Notes: generated by a model from the sequence alone, not told the origin. Positions 6,900 to 13,251 are shown, counted from the first letter of the stretch. The stretch is DNA of 32,690 bases from Flavobacterium azizsancarii (GCF_027980145.1 NZ_JAMZNK010000055.1:1-32690), one strand, 5' to 3'. A program made the numbers and translations.

Positions 6900-8381
6900 A
6901 TGGATATCGAAAAAGACTATATAAAGCTGATATTTGGGCTAAAACTCAAGCAAGTCCGCACCCAAAAAAATCTTTCACTTTTTGGCTTAGCCAAGTTGAC
7001 AAATCTTTCAAAATCGTATTTAAACGAGATTGAAAAGGGAAAAAAATATCCAAAAACAGATAAAATTTTGCTTTTATGCGAACATCTGGACGTTCCATAC
7101 GACCAAATGGTATCTTTAAAGCTCGACAATAACCTCGCTCCGATTGGTGAAATTTTAAAATCAGGTATTTTAAAAGAGATTCCACTAGAGCTTTTTGGTA
7201 TTCAGGAAGCCGATTTAATAGATATTATTGCAAATGCACCAGCCAAAGTCAATGCCTTTATTAGTACTATTATTGAAATTGCCCAACATTATAATTTAAG
7301 CAGGGAAAGTTTCTTTTTGGCCGCTTTACGATCTTATCAGGAAGCACACAATAATTATTTTGAAGACCTGGAAGATAAAGTCATTTCTTTTTCAAAATCA
7401 TTTCAGATCAATTTAGATTCAAAAGTGAGTATCGAAGAATTAGAGGCCATATTAAAAGAAGAGTTTGATTATAAAATTAAAGAAATAGTATTTTCTGAAC
7501 AGGAAGCTTTGGGTGACTTACGTTCTATTTATGTTCCCAAAAGCAAAACATTGTTACTCTCTACAGAATTGGATAATCCGCAGAAAGCATTTATTTTAGC
7601 CAAAGAAATTGCTTATAACTACCTAAAAATATCTGACAGATTACTAACTTTCAGTTGGATTAAATTCGAAAATTTTGATCAGGTCCTTCACAACTTTTAT
7701 GCTTCGTACTTTGCAGGAGCTTTGTTATTACCCAGACAATTAGTTGCCAGCAAAATCAATGATTTCTTAAATAACGAAAAACCAAATCCAGAAGAATTCG
7801 TTGCGTTGATAGAAAGTTTTGAAGTTTCGCCTGAATCGTTTTATCAGAGATTAACCAATTTATTACCCAAAGATTTTCACCTGAAAAATTTGTTCTTTTT
7901 AAGAATGTCACACAAAATAGGTTCTGATAAATACCTAATAAAAAAGGAATTACATATTACCAATCAACAAGAACCGCACGCCAACGAAACCAATGAGCAT
8001 TATTGCAGAAGATGGGTTTCTATCAAAACCATAGACGAAGCAATCAATCAGAATAAATCTCATTTTTTTGATGCACAAATTTCCAGTTATGCACACAGTG
8101 GTAATGAATATTTAGTCTTTTCATCAGCCACGAAAGATCCTTTTGTAGAAAATTGTATCAGAAGTATTTCGGTTGGAATCCTGATTACAACTGCAATGAA
8201 AAAGAAATTCAAATTTATTGATGGAAAACCTCTAGTAAAAAGGATTGTTGGTGTTACTTGCGAAACCTGCGATGTAAAAGATTGCCTTGAAAGAGCTGCA
8301 CCGCCAATTGCGCTGGAGAAGAAAAGACGTCATGAGAATACAGATGCGGTGGTTCAACAGTTTATAACTCAATATAGCTAA
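6900..8381 (+). CDS. XRE-family regulator of the RamB/ScfR type (HTH, degenerate IrrE-like, DUF2083-like)
   Basis: A 493-residue protein. Residues about 10-65 are an XRE helix-turn-helix (LKLKQVRTQKNLSLFGLAKL, then LSKSYLNEIEKGKKYP). The middle (about 150-330) resembles the ImmA/IrrE region: AFILAKEIAYNYL sits where the HExxH zinc motif would be, and ASYFAGALLLPRQLV follows it. The two His of the motif are absent, so protease activity is unlikely. The C-terminal part has VTCETCDVKDCLERAAPP, the Cys cluster typical of DUF2083. Members of this architecture, such as RamB in Corynebacterium/Mycobacterium and ScfR-like proteins, control acetate, glyoxylate and short-chain fatty acid genes. Here it is divergent from aceB and shares a palindrome with it, so a role as local regulator of the glyoxylate shunt is a strong inference. 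The effector (perhaps an acyl-CoA) and the sign of regulation are unknown. Confidence 0.9.
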   Translation: MDIEKDYIKLIFGLKLKQVRTQKNLSLFGLAKLTNLSKSYLNEIEKGKKYPKTDKILLLCEHLDVPYDQMVSLKLDNNLAPIGEILKSGILKEIPLELFGIQEADLIDIIANAPAKVNAFISTIIEIAQHYNLSRESFFLAALRSYQEAHNNYFEDLEDKVISFSKSFQINLDSKVSIEELEAILKEEFDYKIKEIVFSEQEALGDLRSIYVPKSKTLLLSTELDNPQKAFILAKEIAYNYLKISDRLLTFSWIKFENFDQVLHNFYASYFAGALLLPRQLVASKINDFLNNEKPNPEEFVALIESFEVSPESFYQRLTNLLPKDFHLKNLFFLRMSHKIGSDKYLIKKELHITNQQEPHANETNEHYCRRWVSIKTIDEAINQNKSHFFDAQISSYAHSGNEYLVFSSATKDPFVENCIRSISVGILITTAMKKKFKFIDGKPLVKRIVGVTCETCDVKDCLERAAPPIALEKKRRHENTDAVVQQFITQYS

Positions 8382-8387
8382 AATAGT

Positions 8388-8747
8388 ATGAAATATTTCA
8401 CTTTAATAATAACGCTGTTTTTTATTAATTCAAACCAGAAAACAGACAAACTTATTGGCCGTTATAATTATTTAATAGAAGACGAAAATGTCTACACCCA
8501 AAAAGATAAAATTACTTTTAACGATAGTGTTTTTGTGTTTGATAACAAGTATCTGCCAAAAGGAAAAATCTCATATGGGAATGTAATACTATTGGACAAT
8601 TTTATAAATACAGATTTAATTATAAGTATTACAAAAGATCAAATCAAAAATGACACTATTTTATTTAACATGCATGATAAGCAAAGCTCATCTGCGAATT
8701 ACCTTGACCAAGTGGTTGGAAAAGGGAAATTAATCAAAATCAAATAA
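8388..8747 (+). CDS. Small hypothetical protein, probably exported
   Basis: A 119-residue protein starting 6 nt after the stop of the RamB-like gene, so probably co-transcribed with it. The first 15 or so residues (MKYFTLIITLFFINS) are hydrophobic like a signal peptide, without a lipobox and without a clear cleavage site. The rest is beta-rich with alternating hydrophobic residues (KITFNDSVFVFDN, GNVILLDNF, DLIISITKDQ). I do not recognise the family. Linkage to acetate metabolism is suggested only by position. Confidence 0.65.
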   Translation: MKYFTLIITLFFINSNQKTDKLIGRYNYLIEDENVYTQKDKITFNDSVFVFDNKYLPKGKISYGNVILLDNFINTDLIISITKDQIKNDTILFNMHDKQSSSANYLDQVVGKGKLIKIK

Positions 8748-8851
8748 TTAGGAGTTTTTAAAAAAAAAAAAAAAAATCTCGCAAAGACGTGAAGTTACAA
8801 AGTTTTATTTCCCTCTGAATATAATTATCTAAACACAATCTTCTCGCAATC

Positions 8852-8953
8852 TTGTCATCTCGACGTAGGAGAGATCACACTAGAAACTCCGATCCAATAA
8901 TCCTGAATCTTTGTCGAGCCACTTTTGTGATCTCTCCTACGTCGAGATGACAA
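8852..8953. repeat. Perfect 27-bp inverted repeat (GTAGGAGAGATCAC type)
   Basis: The arms at 8852-8878 and 8927-8953 are perfect complements. Each contains CGACGTAGGAGAGATCAC and is bounded by TTGTCAT, and they are separated by 48 nt. The arms are richer in GC than the surroundings. Elements like this (TGTCATCTCGACG..GGAGAGATCAC) resemble a repeat I associate with Flavobacterium intergenic regions; this was not checked by search. No transposase is nearby, so it is not a simple insertion sequence; it could be a small MITE- or REP-like unit. Confidence 0.85.
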
Positions 8954-9015
8954 ACTTTGCGTTTCCTTTCTTTTTGAGCTACATATACGACTTATGAAAA
9001 TGAAACTTCTCACAT

Positions 9016-9090
9016 AGCCCCGATAGAAGTAAAAATCCTTTTGTCTCCGCCGCGGCGGACACAAAAGATTGAAACGGATAGCGGGACTTC
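9016..9090 (+). ncRNA. Structured RNA element, flavo-1-like
   Basis: The segment begins AGCCCCGATAGAAG and ends GGATAGCGGGACTT. Between them is a hairpin: ATCCTTTTGT pairs approximately with ACAAAAGATT, and TCCGCC pairs with GGCGGA around the centre. Outer pairing of CCCCG with CGGGA closes the element. The CCCCGATAG...GGATAGCGGGA frame is a strongly conserved pattern in Bacteroidota spacers and I believe it corresponds to the flavo-1 RNA motif, but I could not run a covariance search. Its function is not known to me. It lies over 150 nt upstream of the pirin start and before its promoter, so it is unlikely to be in that leader. Confidence 0.45.
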
Positions 9091-9130
9091 AGGTCTTTTG
9101 AAAACTAAAATTTCTGCTTCAAAAAAAAAA

Positions 9131-9159
9131 CTTAGAAACTTAGCTACTTAGAACCTCAG
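9131..9159 (+). repeat. CTTAGAAA/CTTAGCTA short-period repeat
   Basis: Units CTTAGAAA, CTTAGCTA and CTTAGAACCTCAG repeat with a period of about 8-10 nt after a run of ten or more A. It is another sequence class with the same architecture as the repeats at 1224, 4938 and 3367. Confidence 0.6.
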
Positions 9160-9167
9160 AATCTTTT

Positions 9168-9183
9168 CTTAATCTACATTAAG
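9168..9183. promoter_or_regulatory. Palindromic operator candidate upstream of the pirin gene
   Basis: CTTAATCTACATTAAG has 5-bp arms CTTAA/TTAAG around 6 bp. It ends exactly 22 nt before the -7 element TATCTTTG. The same palindrome with only the two central-right bases changed (GG for CA) occurs at 10123-10138 upstream of the yceI-family gene at the same distance, so the two genes are probably co-regulated. Confidence 0.7.
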
Positions 9184-9205
9184 TGCATTTCGTTGACCTT
9201 GATGG

Positions 9206-9213
9206 TATCTTTG
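9206..9213 (+). promoter_or_regulatory. -7 promoter element of the pirin gene
   Basis: TATCTTTG matches TAnnTTTG. It lies 30 nt upstream of the ATG. The -33 position falls at the end of the palindrome 9168-9183 and has no clear TTG, which fits a promoter that depends on an activator binding there. Confidence 0.65.
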
Positions 9214-9243
9214 TACTATAAAAATAACAAAACACATATCATC

Positions 9244-9960
9244 ATGGAAAATATAGTATTACACAAAGCAGAAACAAGAGGAAACGCAAATCACGGATGG
9301 CTTAACGCTTATCATAGTTTTAGTTTTGCAAGTTGGTACAACCCTGAAAGAGTTCAGTTTGGAGCACTTCGCGTTTTAAACGATGACACGATCGCTGGCG
9401 GAATGGGTTTTGGAACTCACCCGCACGATAATATGGAAATCATCACTATTCCGCTTGAAGGCGATTTAGCACACAAAGACAGTATGGGAAATACGGAGAT
9501 TATCAAAAATGGTGATATTCAGGTGATGAGTGCCGGAACCGGAGTTCAACACAGTGAGTTTAACCCAAATGCAGATCAGCAAACTAAATTATTGCAAATC
9601 TGGTTGTTCCCGAACAAAAGAAATGTAGATCCTCGTTACCAACAAATTACTTTGAATGTTGCTGACAGACATAATAAATTAGCTCAGATTTTATCTCCAA
9701 ATGCAGATGATGAAGGTGTTTGGATTCATCAGGACGCCTGGTTTCAAATGGGTAATTTTGATGCCGGAATTGCAACTGAATACAAAATTAAAAAAGAAGG
9801 AAACGGAGTTTATGCTTTTGTTTTAAAAGGAAACGTAACGATCAACGGTCAGGAATTAAATACTCGTGATGCTGTTGGGATTTCAGGAACTGATATTTTA
9901 AACATAAAAGCAGATAGTGATGCTGAATTTCTTTTAATGGATATTCCGATGAACTATTAA
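9244..9960 (+). CDS. Pirin family protein (YhaK-like bicupin)
   Basis: A 238-residue cytoplasmic bicupin. The N-terminal cupin carries the pirin metal-site pattern: FGTHPHDNMEIITIPLEGDLAHKDSMG supplies two His and a Glu, and VQHSEFN supplies another His. The HGWLNAYHSFSFASWYNPER opening is diagnostic of pirin. Bacterial pirins of this type can oxidise quercetin in vitro or act as redox-sensing partners; the natural substrate is usually unknown. The ATG at 9244 is chosen because residues before it are not family-like and because an upstream start at 9193 would overlap the promoter. A strong terminator (9991-10034) follows, yet a matching operator suggests shared control with the yceI-like gene downstream. 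Confidence 0.92.
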   Translation: MENIVLHKAETRGNANHGWLNAYHSFSFASWYNPERVQFGALRVLNDDTIAGGMGFGTHPHDNMEIITIPLEGDLAHKDSMGNTEIIKNGDIQVMSAGTGVQHSEFNPNADQQTKLLQIWLFPNKRNVDPRYQQITLNVADRHNKLAQILSPNADDEGVWIHQDAWFQMGNFDAGIATEYKIKKEGNGVYAFVLKGNVTINGQELNTRDAVGISGTDILNIKADSDAEFLLMDIPMNY

Positions 9961-9990
9961 TTTAGAAGACACAATTAATACTTTTTTCTC

Positions 9991-10034
9991 AAGAAACGAT
10001 AATAACCTGATATTCAGATTTATTATCGTTTCTT
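9991..10034 (+). terminator. Terminator of the pirin gene
   Basis: A perfect 15-bp stem (AAGAAACGATAATAA at 9991-10005 and its complement at 10020-10034) with a 14-nt loop, followed by TTTTAT. It separates the pirin and yceI-family transcripts. Confidence 0.85.
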
Positions 10035-10122
10035 TTTTATCAAAAATTTAAAAAGAAAGATTAATTTTATAAAACAGAATAAATCACTGTGTGGTAATCA
10101 AAACGTATTACATTTTTTATTT

Positions 10123-10138
10123 CTTAATCTAGGTTAAG
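10123..10138. promoter_or_regulatory. Palindromic operator candidate upstream of the yceI-family gene
   Basis: CTTAATCTAGGTTAAG is the partner of 9168-9183. Both are preceded by TTC... at the same position (TTCTTAATCTA) and followed by GTG or similar. The end-to--7 distance is 22 nt in both cases. Confidence 0.7.
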
Positions 10139-10160
10139 TGTGTTTTGAATACTACGGACG

Positions 10161-10168
10161 TAACTTTG
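10161..10168 (+). promoter_or_regulatory. -7 promoter element of the yceI-family gene
   Basis: TAACTTTG matches TAnnTTTG and sits 39 nt before the ATG. As with the pirin promoter, no good -33 TTG is present and the palindrome occupies that region. Confidence 0.65.
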
Positions 10169-10207
10169 TCTTATCAAAATGAAATTAATATTAAAAAATA
10201 AATAATT

Positions 10208-10741
10208 ATGGCAACTACAAAATGGTCAATTGACCCAACACATTCAGAAATTGGTTTTAAAGTGAAACACATGATGTTTACAAATGTTTCAGGAAAATTT
10301 GGAACTTACGACGCATCTATTACTACTGATGGAGATAATTTCGAAAATGCTCAAATAGATTTTTCAGGAGACATTGCTTCAATAGATACTGCAAATGCAG
10401 ACAGAGATGCTCACTTAAGAAGTGGAGATTTCTTTGATGCGGAGAATCACCCAAAATTAACTTTTAAAGGTTCATCTTTCAAAAAAGTTAATGACGGCGA
10501 GTATCAATTAACCGGAGATTTAAATATTAAAGGTGTCTCTAAATCAGTAACATTTCCTGTAGAATTTAGCGGAATCATGACTGACCCTTGGGGAAATACT
10601 AAAGTAGGTTTAAGCATTGAAGGAAAAATAAATCGTAAAGACTGGGGTTTAAACTGGAACTCTGCCCTTGAAACCGGTGGTGTTTTAGTAGGTGAAGAAG
10701 TTCGCTTAAACATTGAATTACAATTTGCAAAACAAGCTTAA
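10208..10741 (+). CDS. YceI family polyisoprenoid-binding-like protein
   Basis: A 177-residue lipocalin-like protein. It opens with MATTKWSIDPTHSEIGFKVKHMMFTNVSGKF, the classical YceI start, followed by the DRDAHLRSGDFFDAENHPKLTFKG block and GVLVGEEVRLNIELQ at the end. YceI proteins bind long isoprenoid chains such as octaprenyl phosphate or quinone-like lipids in a beta-barrel pocket. Unlike E. coli YceI there is no signal peptide, so this one is probably cytoplasmic, as in many Bacteroidota homologues. It shares a palindromic operator with the pirin gene upstream; the two families are frequent neighbours in stress-responsive loci. The precise ligand is unknown. Confidence 0.93.
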   Translation: MATTKWSIDPTHSEIGFKVKHMMFTNVSGKFGTYDASITTDGDNFENAQIDFSGDIASIDTANADRDAHLRSGDFFDAENHPKLTFKGSSFKKVNDGEYQLTGDLNIKGVSKSVTFPVEFSGIMTDPWGNTKVGLSIEGKINRKDWGLNWNSALETGGVLVGEEVRLNIELQFAKQA

Positions 10742-10774
10742 TCCAGTAAAAATAGAATTTAATTTGGTTGGTTT

Positions 10775-10808
10775 AAAAGCCTGTACTTTTTAAGAAGTGC
10801 AGGCTTTT
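10775..10808 (+). terminator. Terminator of the yceI-family gene
   Basis: A 14-bp stem (AAAAGCCTGTACTT at 10775-10788, AAGTGCAGGCTTTT at 10795-10808, one imperfect pair) with a 6-nt loop and TTTTG tail, directly after the gene. Confidence 0.8.
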
Positions 10809-10819
10809 GTCTAGAAACG

Positions 10820-10896
10820 AGGGCTTCGACTCCGCTCAGCCTGACACACGATATCTTTGAGAACACGATTTTCAGGCTGAGCGGAGTCGAAGCCCT
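10820..10896. repeat. Perfect 25-bp inverted repeat between convergent genes
   Basis: The arms at 10820-10844 and 10872-10896 are perfect complements containing GGCTTCGACTCCGCTCAGCC, with a 27-nt loop. They are far more GC-rich than the flanks. The last base is part of the stop codon of the minus-strand AraC gene. Repeats of this kind (GGCTTCGACTCCGCTCAGCCTGAC) are, to my memory, scattered in Flavobacteriia genomes; not searched here. It may act as a bidirectional transcription or decay barrier. Confidence 0.85.
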
Positions 10897-11756
10897 TATT
10901 TTATATTTCGAAATTCGGTTGGAGACAATCCGGTTTGTTTTTTGAAAAGTCGGGAAAAATAAGAGTAATCTTCGTAACCTACTATATAAGCAATTTCACT
11001 TACCGCCAATTGTTTGTCGATTAACATTCTTTTAATTTCCAGAATCACACGATCCATAATGACTTCGGTTGCTGTTTTTTGTAGAATTTCATTACAGATT
11101 CGGTTTAAGTGCTTCAATGTAATATGCAATTTCTCTGCATAAAAAGAAGGCGATTTTTCTTCTCTGAAATATTGCTCCAAAAACATTTCAAACGTGTTTA
11201 TCTTAATATTATAAGAATGTGTCTGATGCGAATAGGTCTCATTATATTTACGGGCAATTTCGATATGAATACAATCTAACAAATTCAGCATTTTGTCCAG
11301 TTGATATTTATTATCCTGATTGTTTTCCTCAATCAATAACTCAAAATAGGGCAGGATTTTCGGTATTTGATTTTCTTCGAAAACCATTTCCGGCCGGTTA
11401 TGAATGGAGTGATAAAAATTATACTCATTGATATTTTTTTGTCCGAAATACAAATTATAAAGTTCCTGCGAAAAAATAATCACGAAGCCTTCAATATCTT
11501 TAGACAAACTCCAGTGATGCATTTGTCCGGGCTGCAGAACGAATAAACTGCCTTTTTTTATTTCGAACTGATCAAAATCAACTTCGTGTTGCCCTGAACC
11601 TTTGGTAAAAAAAACCATCAAATAAGAATCATGACGATGTGGTTCTTCGACAAAACTATGATCTTTTAAATGCTCTGCAAATGTATTTACGTAAAAATCA
11701 CGATGAATATCATTACAACTAAAATTCTGAACACTATAAACGGGATATCTTTTCAT
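10896..11756 (-). CDS. AraC family transcriptional regulator
   Basis: A 286-residue regulator. The N-terminal cupin-like sensor (about 30-120) contains PHRHDSYLMVFFTKGSGQHEVDF and GSLFVLQPGQMHHWSL. The C-terminal AraC DNA-binding domain (about 190-286) has two helix-turn-helix units: SPSFYAEKLHITLKHLNRIC and VSEIAYIVGYEDYSYFSRLF, followed by KKQTGLSPTEFR. The His-rich N-terminal loop is common in this subfamily and may bind a small ligand or metal. It is convergent with the yceI-family gene and divergent from the DUF983 gene. It might control one of these neighbours, including the paired pirin/yceI operators, but AraC sites are usually direct repeats, so a dyad there is weak support. Confidence 0.93.
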   Translation of the reverse strand: MKRYPVYSVQNFSCNDIHRDFYVNTFAEHLKDHSFVEEPHRHDSYLMVFFTKGSGQHEVDFDQFEIKKGSLFVLQPGQMHHWSLSKDIEGFVIIFSQELYNLYFGQKNINEYNFYHSIHNRPEMVFEENQIPKILPYFELLIEENNQDNKYQLDKMLNLLDCIHIEIARKYNETYSHQTHSYNIKINTFEMFLEQYFREEKSPSFYAEKLHITLKHLNRICNEILQKTATEVIMDRVILEIKRMLIDKQLAVSEIAYIVGYEDYSYFSRLFKKQTGLSPTEFRNIK

Positions 11757-11798
11757 AATAATGTCTTTATTGTGCTATAAGTAGCGAAGATATAAAAA

Positions 11799-11814
11799 AG
11801 ACTTTTATAAGTCT
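11799..11814. promoter_or_regulatory. AGACTT-TTAT-AAGTCT dyad in the AraC/DUF983 divergent promoter region
   Basis: Perfect 6-bp arms around 4 bp, ending 6 nt before the TACCTTTG -7 element (11821-11828) of the plus-strand gene. It therefore lies in the spacer of that promoter. It could be an operator; no second copy was found in the window. Confidence 0.4.
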
Positions 11815-11820
11815 CTGAAT

Positions 11821-11828
11821 TACCTTTG
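11821..11828 (+). promoter_or_regulatory. -7 promoter element of the DUF983 gene
   Basis: TACCTTTG matches TAnnTTTG, 23 nt before the ATG at 11852. No clear -33 TTG is seen. Confidence 0.55.
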
Positions 11829-11851
11829 TATAAATAAAAAACAACAAGATC

Positions 11852-12214
11852 ATGTCAAGTGCATTAACTCATATTTTTAAAAACGAATGTCCCATTTGTC
11901 ATACAGGAAAAGTCTTTAAAGACAAAAATATTTTTCTGAATTTTAGTTTACCTAAAATGAATGAATACTGCAGTCATTGTAATTATAAGTTCCAGAAAGA
12001 ACCTGGCTATTTCTTTGGTGCTATGTATGTAAACTACGGATTAACTGTTGCGCAAGGTATTGCTACTTATTGCATTGCTCAGTTTTTCTTTGAAAAAAAT
12101 TTCGACCTGAGAATCATTCCTATTATTGCTGTTGTAATTATTCTTCTAACTTCTTTCAATCTCCGATTTTCGAGATTAGCATGGATTTATATGTTTAAGG
12201 ATTATACGAGCTAA
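11852..12214 (+). CDS. DUF983 family membrane protein
   Basis: A 120-residue protein. The N-terminal half has two CxxC pairs, CPIC (NECPICHTGKVF) and CSHC (MNEYCSHCNYKF), forming a zinc-ribbon-like motif. Next come EPGYFFGAMYVNYG, highly typical of DUF983, and two membrane helices (about 65-82 and 86-106). The family is widespread in Bacteroidota and Alphaproteobacteria; its function is unknown to me, with links to cytochrome oxidase loci in some species. Here it stands alone between an AraC gene and fabD, with 71 bp before fabD. Confidence 0.88.
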   Translation: MSSALTHIFKNECPICHTGKVFKDKNIFLNFSLPKMNEYCSHCNYKFQKEPGYFFGAMYVNYGLTVAQGIATYCIAQFFFEKNFDLRIIPIIAVVIILLTSFNLRFSRLAWIYMFKDYTS

Positions 12215-12222
12215 AAAAATAC

Positions 12223-12244
12223 TATTTTTGCCTTTCAATTGAAA
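12223..12244 (+). promoter_or_regulatory. Possible fabD promoter with a palindrome at the start site
   Basis: TATTTTTG (12223-12230) fits TAnnTTTG, and TTTCAATTGAAA (12233-12244), a perfect 12-bp palindrome, follows immediately, covering the predicted transcription start. A -33 TTG is not evident. The palindrome is simple and AT-rich, so it may be chance. Confidence 0.4.
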
Positions 12245-12285
12245 CTAATTTTCAATTTAGAAAAATTCAACTTTAAATTAGAGAA

Positions 12286-13161
12286 ATGAAAGCATACGTA
12301 TTTCCGGGTCAGGGCGCACAATTTACAGGAATGGGCAAAGACTTATATGAAAGCTCGGCTTTAGCCGCAGCATTATTCGAAAAAGCCAATGAAATTTTAG
12401 GTTTTAGAATTACAGATATTATGTTCGAGGGTACTGCCGAAGAACTAAAAGAAACTAAAGTTACCCAGCCGGCTGTTTTTTTACACTCGGTTATTTTAGC
12501 AAAAACTTTAGGCGAAGATTTTAAACCCGAAATGGTTGCAGGACATTCTCTTGGAGAATTTTCGGCATTGGTTGCTAACGGGACTTTATCTTTTGAAGAT
12601 GGTCTTAGATTAGTTTCCAAACGTGCTCTAGCAATGCAAAAAGCTTGCGAAATTACTCCATCGACAATGGCTGCTGTTTTAGGTTTAGCTGATAATATTG
12701 TTGAAGAAGTTTGCGCTTCTATTGACGGAATTGTGGTTGCTGCAAACTACAACTGCCCGGGACAATTGGTTATTTCAGGAGAAACTACAGCAGTAGAAAA
12801 AGCTTGTGAGGCAATGAAAGCTGCCGGAGCAAAACGTGCTTTGATTTTACCTGTTGGAGGCGCTTTTCACTCGCCAATGATGGAACCGGCAAGAGAAGAA
12901 TTGGCTGCTGCAATTGAAGCAACTACTTTCTCGACTCCTATTTGCCCGGTTTATCAAAACGTAACAGCTAGTGCTGTTTCTGACGCAAACGAAATCAAAA
13001 AGAACTTAATCATACAATTGACAGCTCCAGTAAAATGGACTCAATCTGTTCAACAAATGATCGCTGATGGCGCTACTTTGTTTACGGAAGTTGGTCCCGG
13101 AAAAGTATTAGCCGGTTTGATTAATAAAATTGATAAAGAAGCGGTTACTGCGAATGCTTAA
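12286..13161 (+). CDS. fabD: Malonyl-CoA:ACP transacylase (FabD)
   Basis: A 291-residue enzyme (E. coli FabD is 309). It transfers malonate from CoA to acyl carrier protein to feed fatty acid elongation in the cytoplasm. It starts with the family motif YVFPGQGAQFTGMG. The nucleophile motif GHSLGEFSAL gives Ser88, and the partner His195 is in GGAFHSPMM. QPAVFLHSV and a C-terminal TLFTEVGPGKVLAGL complete the family pattern. It is alone rather than in a fab cluster, which is common in Flavobacteriia. A terminator follows at 13216-13244. Confidence 0.97.
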   Translation: MKAYVFPGQGAQFTGMGKDLYESSALAAALFEKANEILGFRITDIMFEGTAEELKETKVTQPAVFLHSVILAKTLGEDFKPEMVAGHSLGEFSALVANGTLSFEDGLRLVSKRALAMQKACEITPSTMAAVLGLADNIVEEVCASIDGIVVAANYNCPGQLVISGETTAVEKACEAMKAAGAKRALILPVGGAFHSPMMEPAREELAAAIEATTFSTPICPVYQNVTASAVSDANEIKKNLIIQLTAPVKWTQSVQQMIADGATLFTEVGPGKVLAGLINKIDKEAVTANA

Positions 13162-13169
13162 TTTTTAGT

Positions 13170-13204
13170 ATTCAGTCTCAGTTTTTAGTTTTCAGTCACT
13201 GACT
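13170..13204. repeat. CAGTCTCAGTTTTTAG-type short-period repeat
   Basis: Degenerate units TTCAGTCTCAG, TTTTTAG and TTTTCAGTCACTG follow fabD. They are the same family as at 4870-4911 and, inverted, 13888-13913. Confidence 0.5.
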
Positions 13205-13215
13205 GTATAAATAAA

Positions 13216-13244
13216 ATCCTCATGAACAGATTGTTTATGAGGAT
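13216..13244 (+). terminator. Terminator of fabD
   Basis: A 13-bp stem (ATCCTCATGAACA at 13216-13228; TGTTTATGAGGAT at 13232-13244, one wobble pair) with a 3-nt loop, followed by GTTGTTTTTAT. It stands between convergent fabD and the toxin gene and may serve both. Confidence 0.75.
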
Positions 13245-13251
13245 GTTGTTT

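Larger units (their letters stand above)
8748..9243. other. Repeat-rich spacer without a protein gene
   Basis: About 500 bp contain, in order: a run of 17 A (8760-8776); a CGCAAAG/GTTACAAAG-type repeat (about 8779-8803); a long perfect inverted repeat (8852-8953); a conserved-looking RNA element (9016-9090); a CTTAGAAA-type repeat (9131-9159); an operator-like palindrome (9168-9183); and a -7 element (9206-9213). I see no convincing open frame. Confidence 0.7.

Noticed and set aside
8760..8776. Run of 17 A as a phase-variation tract
   Set aside because: It is outside any coding sequence and far from a promoter core, so switching of a gene is not indicated; T12-G-T8 at 4915-4935 likewise lies in non-coding repeat DNA.
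8852..8953. Inverted repeat as ends of an insertion sequence
   Set aside because: Only 48 nt lie between the arms and no transposase frame exists in the spacer, so an autonomous element is excluded; a non-autonomous or REP-like unit remains possible.
9068..9077. GATTGAAACG string resembling the end of a CRISPR repeat
   Set aside because: It occurs once within a hairpin-forming RNA-like element, with no spacing pattern and no cas genes in the window.
12233..12244. TTTCAATTGAAA as a fatty-acid regulator site before fabD
   Set aside because: The palindrome is perfect but short and AT-rich in AT-rich DNA, and no second site or regulator is nearby, so it is listed only as part of the promoter region and not as a finding.
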